This document shows, one piece after another, positions 26,939 through 36,790 of a DNA stretch of 64,000 nt. A program made the position numbers and the translations under genes. The DNA is taken from NCBI GenBank assembly GCA_029882355.1, contig JAOUKV010000008.1, positions 46,794-110,793 of the forward strand, read 5' to 3'. Position 1 is the stretch's first letter. Each line of letters opens with the position of its first letter. The stretch comes from Gammaproteobacteria bacterium. Its GTDB lineage: Bacteria > Pseudomonadota > Gammaproteobacteria > SZUA-229. The notes under the pieces are model-generated. The model did no database searches, had not been told where the DNA came from, and saw only the letters and a list, made by a program, of their open reading frames with translations.

Positions 26939-28795
26939 ATGACTACCGATACGGTCACCACTTTTAATCAATTAAATCTTAGTGCACCATTGCTAAAAGC
27001 ATTGGATCAAATAGGTTATGAGAAGCCCTCACCTATTCAGGCGGAAACGATTCCATTGTTACTGGATGGCAAAGATATCATTGGTCAGGCACAGACTGGA
27101 ACAGGTAAAACAGCAGCATTTGCACTACCTTTGTTGTCCAACCTCGATCTATCACAAAAAGAACCACAAATCATGGTGTTAGCTCCCACACGTGAGTTAG
27201 CCATTCAGGTTGCTGAAGCATTTCAGACCTACGCTAAACACATCAAAGGGTTCCACGTATTACCCATTTACGGCGGCCAGGACTCTCGTGGTCAGACCCG
27301 TGCTTTAGAACGCGGCGTTCATGTTGTTGTTGGTACACCCGGTCGTGTTATGGACCATATGCGCCGCGGTGCTTTAAAACTTGGCAAGCTTAGTGCACTG
27401 GTACTAGACGAAGCGGATGAAATGCTGCGTATGGGCTTTATTGATGATGTCGAATGGATTCTTGAGCAAACACCACCAAAAAGACAAATCGCGCTGTTTT
27501 CAGCGACGATGCCAACGCAGATTCGTCGTATTGCCACGAAATATCTGAATAACCCCGAACAGATTACGATCAAGACAAAAACCACCACCGTTGACACTAT
27601 TCGTCAACGCTTCTGGCCTGTGGGTGGTGTACATAAACTGGACGCCCTGACGCGAATCCTCGAAGCCGAAGATTTTGATGCCATGATTATTTTTGTGCGC
27701 ACCAAAAATGCCACGGTCGAATTGGCCGAGAAACTGGAAGCCCGTGGATATGCGGCTGCGGCCATCAATGGCGATGTGGTTCAGAAACTACGTGAACGTA
27801 GTATCGATAATTTAAAGAAAGGTAAACTGGATATCCTGGTGGCGACTGATGTGGCTGCGCGTGGTCTTGACGTACCTCGTATCAGTCATGTTGTTAACTA
27901 CGATGTTCCACACGATACTGAATCTTATGTGCACCGTATTGGCCGAACTGGTCGTGCGGGCCGCAAAGGTGATGCCATTCTTTTTGTTGCGCCACGTGAA
28001 AAACGTATGTTACAGGCTATTGAAAGAGCCACTAAACAAAAAATCACGCTCATGGAACTACCTTCTACTGAGAAGATAAATGACAAACGCATCGAAAAAT
28101 TCAAACAAAACATTAGTGATGCATTAGCGACTGAAGATTTTGGTCTGTTTCCGCAGATGATTGAAGAATTTCAACAGGAACATAATGTGCCTGCGATAGA
28201 AATTGCTGCGGCACTAGCTAAAATGTTACAAGGTGATACACCACTGTTGTTACAGAACAAACCACAGAAAAATGTAAAAGAGAACTGGGATAGACAAGAT
28301 AGCTCATCCAGAAAAAGACCTGAACGTGGTGAACGCGATCGTGGTCCACGTCAAGAACGCAGTGATCGATCTGCAAGAAAAGATGCACCAGTAGAAGACG
28401 GTATGGATAGATACCGTATTGAAGTCGGTCACAACCATGATGTCATGCCTGGTAACATCGTCGGTGCTATCGCTAATGAAGTCGATATTGATAGTAAGTT
28501 CATTGGTCGTATCAATATTCATGATGAATATAGCCTGGTCGATTTACCTGCAAAAATACCCAGTGAGATGTTAGAAGATCTGAAAAAAGTATGGGTGGCA
28601 GGCCAGCAATTAAGAATATCGCTGTTTGATAAAAACAAAGACTCATGGAAAGATAACAAAGAAAAACCTGAAGCTCGTGGCGCGGGAAAAGGTAAACCTA
28701 AAGACAAATCCAAGTCAAAATCCAAACTCAGCATAAAAGCGAGCGGCAAAAAGAAAGTTCGTAAAGACAAAGATAAGGGTAAAAGAAAGCCATAA
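26939..28795 (+). CDS. deaD: DEAD-box RNA helicase of the CsdA/DeaD type
   Basis: 618 residues from ATG 26939; the frame is open further upstream, but MTTDTVTTFNQLNLSAPLLKALDQIGYEKPSPIQ is the normal beginning with the Q motif. Motifs in order: Walker A AQTGTGKT, PTRELA, TPGRV, DEAD (VLDEADEMLRMGF), SAT (FSATMP), and the helicase C-terminal DVAARGLDVPRISHVVNYDVP and HRIGRTGRAGRKG. After residue about 440 come a dimerisation region, a DbpA/CsdA-type RNA-binding domain (RYRIEVGHNHDVMPGNIVGAIANE) and a very basic Lys-rich tail. These enzymes unwind structured RNA in ribosome assembly and cold adaptation. The leader of nearly 300 nt (26644-26938) without a gene suits a regulated cold-shock helicase mRNA, but no specific element was identified. 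Confidence 0.95.
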   Translation: MTTDTVTTFNQLNLSAPLLKALDQIGYEKPSPIQAETIPLLLDGKDIIGQAQTGTGKTAAFALPLLSNLDLSQKEPQIMVLAPTRELAIQVAEAFQTYAKHIKGFHVLPIYGGQDSRGQTRALERGVHVVVGTPGRVMDHMRRGALKLGKLSALVLDEADEMLRMGFIDDVEWILEQTPPKRQIALFSATMPTQIRRIATKYLNNPEQITIKTKTTTVDTIRQRFWPVGGVHKLDALTRILEAEDFDAMIIFVRTKNATVELAEKLEARGYAAAAINGDVVQKLRERSIDNLKKGKLDILVATDVAARGLDVPRISHVVNYDVPHDTESYVHRIGRTGRAGRKGDAILFVAPREKRMLQAIERATKQKITLMELPSTEKINDKRIEKFKQNISDALATEDFGLFPQMIEEFQQEHNVPAIEIAAALAKMLQGDTPLLLQNKPQKNVKENWDRQDSSSRKRPERGERDRGPRQERSDRSARKDAPVEDGMDRYRIEVGHNHDVMPGNIVGAIANEVDIDSKFIGRINIHDEYSLVDLPAKIPSEMLEDLKKVWVAGQQLRISLFDKNKDSWKDNKEKPEARGAGKGKPKDKSKSKSKLSIKASGKKKVRKDKDKGKRKP

Positions 28796-28798
28796 TAT

Positions 28799-28826
28799 TT
28801 AAGAGCAGGCTCTGGCCTGCTCTTAA
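28799..28826. terminator. Bidirectional terminator between deaD and nosL
   Basis: A perfect 12-bp stem, TTAAGAGCAGGC pairing with GCCTGCTCTTAA, has a 4-nt loop. It stands between the convergent genes deaD (plus) and nosL (minus). The T-rich flank is weak on the plus side (AGCTT) and better on the minus side (AAATATTAT). Confidence 0.8.
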
Positions 28827-28844
28827 GCTTACAGACCAGTTACT

Positions 28845-29345
28845 CTATTCAGATGATTCCAAAATGTAGTCATGTGGAATTGTGAGTAAATCATAAACAG
28901 TGCCGCCTTCTTCTTTAGCAAATGTCTCTGCATTTTCTTTTGTGGAAAAAGGAATTGCCTCAGGCGAGCCCATACCACCGGATCGTTTACTAGCAATCAC
29001 ATACCATGCTTTGCTAGCCTCAATCCAGTTATCGACACCAGGGTTATCCCAGTCAGCATCCGTCATATCGTTAACATAAATCGCTGAAATATTTTTTGGT
29101 TCTTCAGGTGACAGGGTAAATGAAATAGCATCACGAACTGAAGTAAACCAAAGTGGTTCTGCTTGATCATCAAGAAAAATTTGCGCCTTAGGTCCACTGT
29201 GGTGAAGTACGGTCATCAGACAATAATAGCCACTGGCTTCTCGGGTCAATGTCTGTGCAGGCGGTACTTCAACGGGCTGTGTTTTTTCACAGGCAGTCAA
29301 CAGTACCGCAACTAGTAAGAAAGTTGTTTTATATATCGTATTCAT
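28845..29345 (-). CDS. nosL: NosL copper-chaperone lipoprotein
   Basis: 166 residues. NosL is a periplasmic outer-membrane lipoprotein that supplies Cu(I) for the CuZ site of N2O reductase. A signal peptide ends in the lipobox LLTAC (Cys19). The motif GYYCLMTVLHHSGPKAQIFLDD holds the Cys/Met/His ligand candidates, and SVRDAISF and AWYVIASKRSGGMGSPEAIPF are typical of NosL. It is the last gene of nosRZDFYL, 13 bp after nosY, and ends at the bidirectional terminator. Confidence 0.93.
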   Translation of the reverse strand: MNTIYKTTFLLVAVLLTACEKTQPVEVPPAQTLTREASGYYCLMTVLHHSGPKAQIFLDDQAEPLWFTSVRDAISFTLSPEEPKNISAIYVNDMTDADWDNPGVDNWIEASKAWYVIASKRSGGMGSPEAIPFSTKENAETFAKEEGGTVYDLLTIPHDYILESSE

Positions 29346-29358
29346 ATTTATTAAACGC

Positions 29359-30186
29359 CTAAAGTTCGCGACGCTGAAAGACTAATAGTGTGGACACTAA
29401 TGGTGCAATCAACCATAACAACATAACAGTAATCAAGACAGTGCTACTCATTCCTGCGCCAGTAGCGACACCAGCGATGCCTGCTGACTGGCTAACCCCT
29501 TCGAACATACTTAGATTTAGAATTCGGTAAGAATCAGTTGGGCTTATCAGCATCAGTACAGAAAATAATTCCTGCCCAATTACCTGACCTTCATCAGCCA
29601 GTAATACAGCAAACAATATCAGGTCGTATAAAACAACAAACACCAACCATAAACCAATCGCTGCACCTGCTGCGGTTGCTCTTTCTTTTACCAGTACACT
29701 AAGCAAATAACCTAAAGCAATAAATATTGCACCCAGCACTAATGAGCTAAGCATCATTACCACGTAAGCCTGCCAGCCTTCAGCACTACCACCATTTAGT
29801 GCAATCATGATAAGAAACGCACCACCATAACCGGCAAAGATTGCGATAAATAAAATCATAACATGACCGAGAAATTTCCCCATAATGACCTGCCAGCGCG
29901 TCACCGGATAAGTTAAAAGCAACATCATGGTGCCACGCTCAAACTCTCCAACCAGTGCATCAAATGACAACATCAGTGCAATTAGTGGAACCAGATAAAC
30001 ACTTAAACTTGCCAGACTGACAACAGTAATATTGAGAGTATTAACATTAACCGAACCCGTTGGTGCCGAACCTAGTGTTGATAATGCTAAAGCCAGTGTT
30101 CCTAGTACAATTATAGCGGCCGCAATCCAGCGATTACGTAAGCCATCACGCAATTCTTTCATTGCTAATATATATAACATGTTCAT
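29359..30186 (-). CDS. nosY: NosY, ABC transporter permease for N2O reductase maturation
   Basis: 275 residues with six predicted membrane segments, the first at about 20-38 and the last near 245-268. NosY and NosF form the ABC transporter that drives CuZ assembly of NosZ together with NosD. The N-terminus MLYILAMKELRDGLRNRWIAAAIIVLGTLALALSTLGSAPTG is characteristic. Its start overlaps the nosF stop by four bases (ATGA), so the pair is translationally coupled. Confidence 0.94.
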   Translation of the reverse strand: MNMLYILAMKELRDGLRNRWIAAAIIVLGTLALALSTLGSAPTGSVNVNTLNITVVSLASLSVYLVPLIALMLSFDALVGEFERGTMMLLLTYPVTRWQVIMGKFLGHVMILFIAIFAGYGGAFLIMIALNGGSAEGWQAYVVMMLSSLVLGAIFIALGYLLSVLVKERATAAGAAIGLWLVFVVLYDLILFAVLLADEGQVIGQELFSVLMLISPTDSYRILNLSMFEGVSQSAGIAGVATGAGMSSTVLITVMLLWLIAPLVSTLLVFQRREL

Positions 30187-31121
30187 GAATGTTCTCCATT
30201 CATGAAGTGACTATAAACTTCGTCTAAGCGTGGTAGCATAATTTGCATGTCTTCGATCACTTCTCCAAACTCACTAATGCGACGAATCAATGGCATTTTG
30301 TCTTCACTAAGACATGAAATATTCAGGCTTTGATTGTTAATATCACTAATTTTCACTTCAGATCCCAGTCGCTCTGCAATACTGTTGGACTCACCTGCAT
30401 GCACAGCAATACGCAATTGAATCGGCAATGCTGCCAGATCATAGAGTTCATTGAGTGTGCCACTGGCAACAACAATACCGGCTTTCATAATAATAAAACG
30501 ATTCGCTCTGGCTTCGACTTCATTTAAGGCATGCGATGAAATAATCGAGGTCACACCCTGTTTATGCAGGCCATCTATCAGTTCATAAAAATGATGACGT
30601 AAAAGTGGATCGAGACCAGTAGTAGGTTCATCGAGAAAAAGTAATTGTGGATCACCAAGCATAGCCTGGGCCAAACCCAGACGCTGGCGCATACCTTTGG
30701 AGTATGTACCAACACGCCGTTTTGATGCATCCCCAAGCCCTACCAGATCCAGTAAGTTTTTACATTCAATATCAGAAGCAGATTTAAGGCGCGCATAAAA
30801 CTTCAGCACTTCGACACCTGTCATCGCTTCATAAAAAGCGACACTTTCTGGCAGATAGCCCAATGTTTTATGTTGCGCAACAGCCGTATTGGATACAGGG
30901 TCTCCACCTAACACTTCAACACTGCCGGAGGTTGGTCGTGTCAAACCCAGCATCAATTTCATCAGCGTGGTTTTGCCTGCGCCATTATGGCCAACCAGGA
31001 CAACACACTCACCGGCTTGCACATTTAAATCAACATTGTGCACCACAGTTTCACTGCCATACTGTTTGCTAACTGATTGTAATGAAATAACCTTACTACG
31101 CGATGCGTCCAACTCAACCAT
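30183..31121 (-). CDS. nosF: NosF, ABC transporter ATPase for N2O reductase maturation
   Basis: 312 residues. It has Walker A GHNGAGKTT (about 49-57), a Q-loop, the ABC signature YSKGMRQRLGLAQAM, and Walker B LLFLDEPTTGLDP, followed by the H-loop SSHAL. It energises NosY. Its first 8 bp overlap the nosD stop in another frame, consistent with coupled translation in the nosDFYL block. Confidence 0.95.
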   Translation of the reverse strand: MVELDASRSKVISLQSVSKQYGSETVVHNVDLNVQAGECVVLVGHNGAGKTTLMKLMLGLTRPTSGSVEVLGGDPVSNTAVAQHKTLGYLPESVAFYEAMTGVEVLKFYARLKSASDIECKNLLDLVGLGDASKRRVGTYSKGMRQRLGLAQAMLGDPQLLFLDEPTTGLDPLLRHHFYELIDGLHKQGVTSIISSHALNEVEARANRFIIMKAGIVVASGTLNELYDLAALPIQLRIAVHAGESNSIAERLGSEVKISDINNQSLNISCLSEDKMPLIRRISEFGEVIEDMQIMLPRLDEVYSHFMNGEHS

Positions 31122-32436
31122 CTAATAAATCTCTATCTACAACAGAACTAACTTGTGGAGGCAACATCAATGGAGCAATGTCAGTGACACCACCGGGATG
31201 AAGGCCAGGGAATTCAGACTGCGCCCATTTTAATATCTGCACAGCTGGGCTATTTAACAACAATTTGGCAAGTGGGTGACGCCAGACAATTTGATCGACC
31301 AGGTCATTCGGCCGGTAAATTTGATCGGCAATACCGTTGCCATCAATATCAAAAGCTGAATTATCACTCCAATAATTACCACGTCCATTTTTGGACCATT
31401 CAATGTAACGTGTACCCACGTATTTTACCTGAGTACGGTTATTGATAAAGGCATTGGAATAGATTTCATTTTTTTCCGAACCGGCGGTAAAGTGAATACC
31501 AATTTTACATTCTTCAAAAGAATTATTAGTGATCTGATTAAAATTGGCGTTATAAATAAAAACACACTTCTCAGCACCACCACTAACACGATTGCCATCT
31601 ATCACTGAATTGTTCGTAAAGTTAAAAAACAAACCGCGTTCACGATCAGCAGTCGATCGATTACCCTTGACCACAATATTATTGGAAAACATTAAAGCAA
31701 AACCGACATGATTATTGATCGAGATATTATCACTGACTTCGCTATCATTGGCATACATATAATGGATGGCAAAACGTAAATCACGCAAACGGTTACCATG
31801 AAATACATTATTACGACTGGTGTTAACAAAAATGCCATCACGACCATAACGAATATCATTGTTCTTAATGATAGAGCCTGGTGTATTCCATAAATACACG
31901 CCATTGCCACGGTCATTCACTCGATGAAATTGGCTACCTATAATCACATTGTCGTCGACAAGAGCGGACTCTGGACCTTTCAGGTAAATGCCTATCTGAT
32001 TATTTTCAAAGTGATTACTTTCAATTTGTACTCGATCACCTTTATCAGTAACAAAAACGCCACTGTCTTCAGCAACCAGATTGCTACCAGAATGAACAAT
32101 GCTCAGTCCTTTGATTGTGACATCAGCTGCCGACACAATAATAACGTGTGATGAGCCTTGTCCGTCAATGATACTGCCACCACTAACATTTGAATTATTA
32201 CCCAGTAAGGTAATACTTCGATGAATATTGATTGAACCAGCATAGACTCCTGATTCAAGAATTAATGTATCACCGGCTTTTGAAGAATCGATAGCCGCTT
32301 GCAGCACACCTTCGCCGGGTGCCACTCGTCTTTCTTCAGCCTGTGATTGAAATGAGGTAAATAAAAAAAACAACAAAAAACCGCCAGCCAGCACGCGGCT
32401 GACTGACGGTTTATTTTTTTGCTGCTTAAACTGCAA
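31114..32436 (-). CDS. nosD: NosD, periplasmic beta-helix protein for CuZ assembly (start uncertain)
   Basis: About 440 residues if it starts at TTG 32434-32436. NosD is a periplasmic parallel beta-helix protein that hands copper and sulfur to NosZ. The CASH-type repeats run through most of the chain (NNQIGIYLKGPESALVDDNVI, RGNGVYLWNTPGSIIKNNDI and similar). The frame stays open to 32613, but that stretch lies inside nosZ. The TTG start yields a basic n-region and the signal-peptide core VLAGGFLLFFLFTSFQSQA. ATG 32493, which overlaps nosZ, and a GTG further in are alternatives; none has a good ribosome site. The nosZ terminator hairpin falls within these first codons, which is odd and may throttle nosDFYL. 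Confidence 0.85.
   Translation of the reverse strand: MQFKQQKNKPSVSRVLAGGFLLFFLFTSFQSQAEERRVAPGEGVLQAAIDSSKAGDTLILESGVYAGSINIHRSITLLGNNSNVSGGSIIDGQGSSHVIIVSAADVTIKGLSIVHSGSNLVAEDSGVFVTDKGDRVQIESNHFENNQIGIYLKGPESALVDDNVIIGSQFHRVNDRGNGVYLWNTPGSIIKNNDIRYGRDGIFVNTSRNNVFHGNRLRDLRFAIHYMYANDSEVSDNISINNHVGFALMFSNNIVVKGNRSTADRERGLFFNFTNNSVIDGNRVSGGAEKCVFIYNANFNQITNNSFEECKIGIHFTAGSEKNEIYSNAFINNRTQVKYVGTRYIEWSKNGRGNYWSDNSAFDIDGNGIADQIYRPNDLVDQIVWRHPLAKLLLNSPAVQILKWAQSEFPGLHPGGVTDIAPLMLPPQVSSVVDRDLLDG
32375..32409 (-). terminator. Rho-independent terminator after nosZ, overlapping the nosD 5' end
   Basis: On the minus strand CCGTCAGTCAGC pairs with GCTGGCTGGCGG (12 bp, two G-U pairs, 5-nt loop), followed by TTTTTTG. 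It starts 35 bp after the nosZ stop and would end most transcripts there, leaving nosDFYL to read-through or another promoter. Confidence 0.8.
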
Positions 32437-32443
32437 AGAAAAA

Positions 32444-34360
32444 CTATGCAGGTTCAACAAACATACGACCGCGCATTTCCATGTGCAGCGCATGACAGAA
32501 CCACTGACAGTAGAACCAGTGAACACCAACACGATCAGCTGTGAAGGTGATCGATGATGTTGCCTGTGGCCCAATCTCCATTGCAACACCATAGTTACCC
32601 ATAGTGAAACCATGTGTCAGATCATCGATAGAGTCATTATTACTGACAATAACGGTGACTTCATCACCTTCCTTCACAGTGAATTTCTCCATACTGAAGT
32701 TTGGTGCAACCGAGGTCATGTAAACACGAACCTTCTTACCATCACGAATGATCTTGGAATCTTCTGTCAGCTTAATGCCATCTTTCTTGGCCTGCTTGCT
32801 AACATCAGCCCACATTGGATCACCCTTGGTCCATACAGATGAAGGGTTTACTATATCGGCACGAACGAGAATGACATCATGAGGTTCCGCATATGTTGGA
32901 CCATCATGTACCACTTTCATCTTCTTACCAGTAATATCGATCAACTGTTCGTTCTCTGGTTTTGTTGGACCAACATTGATAAAGCGATCCTTGGAGAACT
33001 TGTTCAGAGACACAAGCCACTGACCATCAGCATCTTTGGTTTCACCCATTGTCGTATGGTTATGACCAGGCTGGTAATGTACGTCAATCTTCTCGATGAT
33101 AGGATTAACTTTTTTACCGTTGTAGGCGTCAATTGCTTTCTGCATGTTCCACTTAACGGCCTGACTATCAAGGAACAATGTAGTGAAACAGTTACCTTTG
33201 CCATCGAATGCAGTATGCAAAGGTCCTAAGCCCAATTCTGGCTCTGCAACGATGCAATCTTTTGGTGTGATTTTATCTTTGAACAGGTCAGGCAGTTTTC
33301 TAACATCGATGACTGTCACTGTTGGTGATAATTTACCATTGAAGACCACATGAATTTTATCAGGAGCAGTATTACAGCCATGAGGGCTATTGGGTACAGG
33401 AATGTAACGTGTGTACTTCGAACCTTTACGACCATCAATTACAGGGACACCATTGATCTTCTGGAAGTCACCATTCTTAACAGCTTTTTCGATAGCTTTA
33501 ATATCATAGACCACAGCCCAGTCACGTTCATTGCCCATCATGCCAGCAAGGTTGGTGGCTTCTTCACTGTTATAACAGGTAGAGAAGGCATATAGACCCT
33601 GATAATCCGCATCACAGTTATCCAGATTACCGTCAACCATTACCTGCCATGATACTTCCATCTTGTCGCCATCAATGGCACTGAAAATAGCGTGGTATTT
33701 ACTTGGCTCATCCAGGATAGTGCCGTCATTAGGGATAGGCACACGATGCTCACCATTGGCGAAGACATAGCCCGTACGTGGGTATTTTTGTGGACGCAAA
33801 CCATGAATATCACAGGCATTTGGAATATCGATCATCGCGTCACACTTCATCACATCGCAACGAACACGAGCAACACGGGTGTTAGCCTTGTCATTCATGA
33901 ACAAATAGCGACCGTCATAAGTGCCGTCGGTGAATGACATGTGTGGATGATGTAAATCACCATTCGTCCAGACGCCACCACGACCACCTGAATCCAGGAA
34001 TTTTTTGGTCTCTGGCAACATGCCATCACGCATTATCTTGCGGCTTTCGTTGGTTGAACCCCAACCTGAAGCACTACAACGGTTGAATACAGGGACGCGC
34101 ATTAATTCACGCATTGAAGGAATACCTAGAATACGCAATTCACCCGCCTGACCACTACTCCAGAAACCATAGTAATCATCTAGATCACCTGGCCCTACAT
34201 GACCACGAGCCTTGGCTTTAGCGATAGCAGTCTTAGGTGTCATACCTGCTAATCCTGCTAGACCAGCAGCACCCGCTAATGCAGTTAACTTGGCGGTACC
34301 ACCAAGCAGTTGGCGCCGGCTGATGCCTTTGCTTTCTGTTATATCATTATTATTTCCCAT
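32444..34360 (-). CDS. nosZ: NosZ, Tat-exported (clade I) nitrous-oxide reductase
   Basis: 638 residues from ATG 34358-34360, which has GAGGAG at 7 bp. NosZ reduces N2O to N2 in the periplasm. The twin-arginine signal is [10 protein letters not shown], followed by an Ala/Gly-rich core, so it belongs to the Tat-dependent clade I. CuZ histidines are found in [29 protein letters not shown] and AEPHDV. The C-terminal cupredoxin domain holds the CuA site ([19 protein letters not shown]: two Cys, two His, Met). It follows nosR and is separated from nosD by a strong terminator. Confidence 0.97.
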   Translation of the reverse strand: MGNNNDITESKGISRRQLLGGTAKLTALAGAAGLAGLAGMTPKTAIAKAKARGHVGPGDLDDYYGFWSSGQAGELRILGIPSMRELMRVPVFNRCSASGWGSTNESRKIMRDGMLPETKKFLDSGGRGGVWTNGDLHHPHMSFTDGTYDGRYLFMNDKANTRVARVRCDVMKCDAMIDIPNACDIHGLRPQKYPRTGYVFANGEHRVPIPNDGTILDEPSKYHAIFSAIDGDKMEVSWQVMVDGNLDNCDADYQGLYAFSTCYNSEEATNLAGMMGNERDWAVVYDIKAIEKAVKNGDFQKINGVPVIDGRKGSKYTRYIPVPNSPHGCNTAPDKIHVVFNGKLSPTVTVIDVRKLPDLFKDKITPKDCIVAEPELGLGPLHTAFDGKGNCFTTLFLDSQAVKWNMQKAIDAYNGKKVNPIIEKIDVHYQPGHNHTTMGETKDADGQWLVSLNKFSKDRFINVGPTKPENEQLIDITGKKMKVVHDGPTYAEPHDVILVRADIVNPSSVWTKGDPMWADVSKQAKKDGIKLTEDSKIIRDGKKVRVYMTSVAPNFSMEKFTVKEGDEVTVIVSNNDSIDDLTHGFTMGNYGVAMEIGPQATSSITFTADRVGVHWFYCQWFCHALHMEMRGRMFVEPA

Positions 34361-34381
34361 TATTTTACTCCTCATTAATAT

Positions 34382-34437
34382 GCCTGCTTTCACGCAGGCG
34401 GATCAATAAGCCCTTAATAAATATCAGGGGCTTTATT
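34382..34437 (-). other. Two hairpins between nosR and nosZ
   Basis: A stem AATAAGCCC / GGGCTTTATT (34405-34437) and a stem GCCTGC / GCAGGC (34382-34399) fill the short gap before nosZ. Neither has a run of T, so they are more likely mRNA processing or stabilising structures ahead of the nosZ ribosome site than full terminators. Confidence 0.5.
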
Positions 34438-34447
34438 AAGCTAACCA

Positions 34448-36622
34448 CTACTTTTCTTTCTTCAACTCTACTGCAATTGCAGATTCATTATTGCCCCGAA
34501 CTGCGGCAGTGCGAACAGCTCGACGCTCTTCTTTTAAACGCTTCTGTATCATGACCGGACAGGCCTGATCATCTGTATAAACTACCTGACAATGCAGACA
34601 GTAAAGACATTCGTTTACATTAATATCACCTTCAGGATGAATCGCCTGAACCATGCATTCATTACTACAACGCTGGCAGGGTGTGCCGCATTCTTTGTAA
34701 CGTTTCAACCAGGCAAACATACGCATTCTGCCGGGAATCGCCAATGCAGCACCCATCGGGCACAAATAGCGACAATAAAAACGCTCGATAAAAAGACCCG
34801 GTATCAGCACAGCCAGTGCAAATATCACATAAGGCCATTCACGTACAAATTTTAGAATGATGGCGGTTTTAAATGGCTCGACCTCGGCCAGACGTTCTGC
34901 CCATTCTAATGAGTACAATGAAAAACCAAATAATAAAAGGAAAATTAAATACTTAAAAGTCCAGATTCGTTCATGTACAAACCACGGCACAAGAATCTGT
35001 TTGACGTTGAACACTTTAGCCACTCGATTGAGCAATTCCTGCAAGGCACCAAAAGGACATAACCAGCCACAATATGGCCCGCGCCCCCAGAACAACAAAG
35101 CTGCTGCCACCGAACCCCAGAGAATAAATACCAGTGGTTCCATCAGAAAATAAGCCCAGTCAAAACCACTAATCAGGGCATTAAACATAGCAAGAATATT
35201 GACTACAGATAACTGAGCGTTGAAGTACCAGCCAATAATGACAAGGGTAAATGTAAGGAAGCCCAGACGAACTCGGTCAGCGAGTATTGGCCGTTTGACC
35301 AGCCAGTCCTGAAAAAAGAAGATCATGGTCAGCACGCCTAGTGCCAGACCAAGTACCACCACTTCAAAAGTCTTTAGTTGCCACATTTTTTTCCAGATGG
35401 GCTCTGGTTTGTTAGATTGATCTGACGCAGCATCAGCAGCTTCAGCTTTGGTAAAAATCAGATATTTTTCAGGCGTACTGTAGTTAAGGTCAAAAGTCAG
35501 AAATACTTTTTTAGTCGGGCCGATTTCACGACCAACTAATAATTCCAGTTTCCAGGGACTAGCCGCATCAAATTTTAGATTAGCCGCCGTTCTGAATATA
35601 CCGACATCACTTAACTCTGGAGCGCCCTCTGCCGCCATATGACGTAGCCGCTTGTGGTATTTATCATGGAAACGAACAGAGGTATCACCCTGGATGACCT
35701 GAAAACGATCAAAAATACCACCGCGTACGTAACCTGAACCTTTGAATGAAAAACGACCCTCACCGGCGAGTAAAATAGCCTGCTCTCCCGGTTGTAATTT
35801 TTTCTGAAGATTACGGTATTCATTTTCACCCAGGAGACTACGGCCAATACTGGGCACAGAAACCATGGCGGCATAAAGTTCGACAAAGACCTCTTCGGCA
35901 TCACCTTCCTCAGGAAAATCAAGAGCCAGTGGCTCACCAGAAGCTTCAAAAGCCTTATTGATTTGAGCCAGCGTAATTTTTAGATGCTGTACTGAGCCTT
36001 CATTAACCAGCGTCTGCCAGTCAACAATTGTACTTATTTCTGTATTTACCGAAGCAATCGGACCGGTTTGTTTAATTTCAGCTTCAAGGCCTGATAAACC
36101 GTAGTTTCGAGCAACTTTAATCGCGCTACGTAATATATTGTCATCCATCACCATGACTGTGACCGTTGCGCCGGTAACGATATCAATATGGTGATCCTGT
36201 GAACCTCGCACCAGCTTACCCACATCCAGCCCTTCATAATCTTTCAGCACAGCGGTAATCTGCGCTTCAGGGATACCAACAAGGACAATCGGTTCGTGAT
36301 GCTCAACCAGCAAAACCTTCTGTATGATGCCCTGCATATCTATAGCAACCAACTGGTGAATTGGTTTACCCGAATAACCAGTGGTATTGACATAATCTGA
36401 GGTCAGGAAGACAAAACCGATCTGTTTGTCCTGCTTAAATGCAGCTGCAACCGGGGGTTCACCCTCTGGAGTCGCTATTTTGTCAGCATCAGGAAAGATC
36501 TTCTGAACACTGATAGTATCAAGGAAACGAGGTAGCTCTGACCCGGCATGTGCCGCACCTATGCTAAAAAATTGGATAATTATAAGTGAGAGGAGTAATT
36601 TAACACCAATGCGAGCAGCCAT
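34448..36622 (-). CDS. nosR: NosR, membrane flavo-iron-sulfur protein for N2O reduction
   Basis: 724 residues from ATG 36620-36622. The frame is open to a TTG at 36736, but that would lie upstream of the predicted transcription start. NosR passes electrons from the quinol pool towards NosZ and supports its maturation. A signal peptide (residues 1-26, ends AAHA) leads to a periplasmic FMN-binding domain with the TGATVTVMV motif. Several membrane helices follow, with CGWLCPFGALQELLNRV and CRYLCPMGAALA. A ferredoxin-like end holds CGTPCQRCSNEC and CLYCLHC. An FNR-type promoter lies 90-130 bp upstream. Confidence 0.93.
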   Translation of the reverse strand: MAARIGVKLLLSLIIIQFFSIGAAHAGSELPRFLDTISVQKIFPDADKIATPEGEPPVAAAFKQDKQIGFVFLTSDYVNTTGYSGKPIHQLVAIDMQGIIQKVLLVEHHEPIVLVGIPEAQITAVLKDYEGLDVGKLVRGSQDHHIDIVTGATVTVMVMDDNILRSAIKVARNYGLSGLEAEIKQTGPIASVNTEISTIVDWQTLVNEGSVQHLKITLAQINKAFEASGEPLALDFPEEGDAEEVFVELYAAMVSVPSIGRSLLGENEYRNLQKKLQPGEQAILLAGEGRFSFKGSGYVRGGIFDRFQVIQGDTSVRFHDKYHKRLRHMAAEGAPELSDVGIFRTAANLKFDAASPWKLELLVGREIGPTKKVFLTFDLNYSTPEKYLIFTKAEAADAASDQSNKPEPIWKKMWQLKTFEVVVLGLALGVLTMIFFFQDWLVKRPILADRVRLGFLTFTLVIIGWYFNAQLSVVNILAMFNALISGFDWAYFLMEPLVFILWGSVAAALLFWGRGPYCGWLCPFGALQELLNRVAKVFNVKQILVPWFVHERIWTFKYLIFLLLFGFSLYSLEWAERLAEVEPFKTAIILKFVREWPYVIFALAVLIPGLFIERFYCRYLCPMGAALAIPGRMRMFAWLKRYKECGTPCQRCSNECMVQAIHPEGDINVNECLYCLHCQVVYTDDQACPVMIQKRLKEERRAVRTAAVRGNNESAIAVELKKEK

Positions 36623-36714
36623 TTGGTGCACACAGTTTTTTATAATATTGAGCAAAATACTAAAATCTCGTAGATAATTCACGTCTTTGAATCTAAGGTT
36701 TGAAAGATTCGGGC

Positions 36715-36783
36715 AGTATGCGACATTTTGACGCAAGCTGCATGATTCAAATCAAGTAAGGATTAAGTCAATACTCACATAAT
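36715..36783. promoter_or_regulatory. Divergent FNR-type promoter between nosR and the ferritin-like gene
   Basis: The palindrome ATGATTCAAATCAA (36742-36755) matches TTGAT-N4-ATCAA at 9 of 10 defined positions. On the plus side CATAAT (36778-36783) follows after 22 bp; on the minus side CATACT (36715-36720) follows after 21 bp. Both fit class II FNR/DNR promoters, with the box near -41.5. The plus-strand start would be near 36790, next to the ATG at 36791. Confidence 0.7.
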
Positions 36784-36790
36784 ACATCCC

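Noticed and set aside
32437..32613. Upstream extension of nosD into nosZ
   Set aside because: The extra residues are out-of-frame nosZ sequence; the signal peptide begins only after them.
36623..36736. Upstream TTG start of nosR
   Set aside because: It would precede the transcription start predicted from the FNR box and adds no signal-peptide-like sequence.
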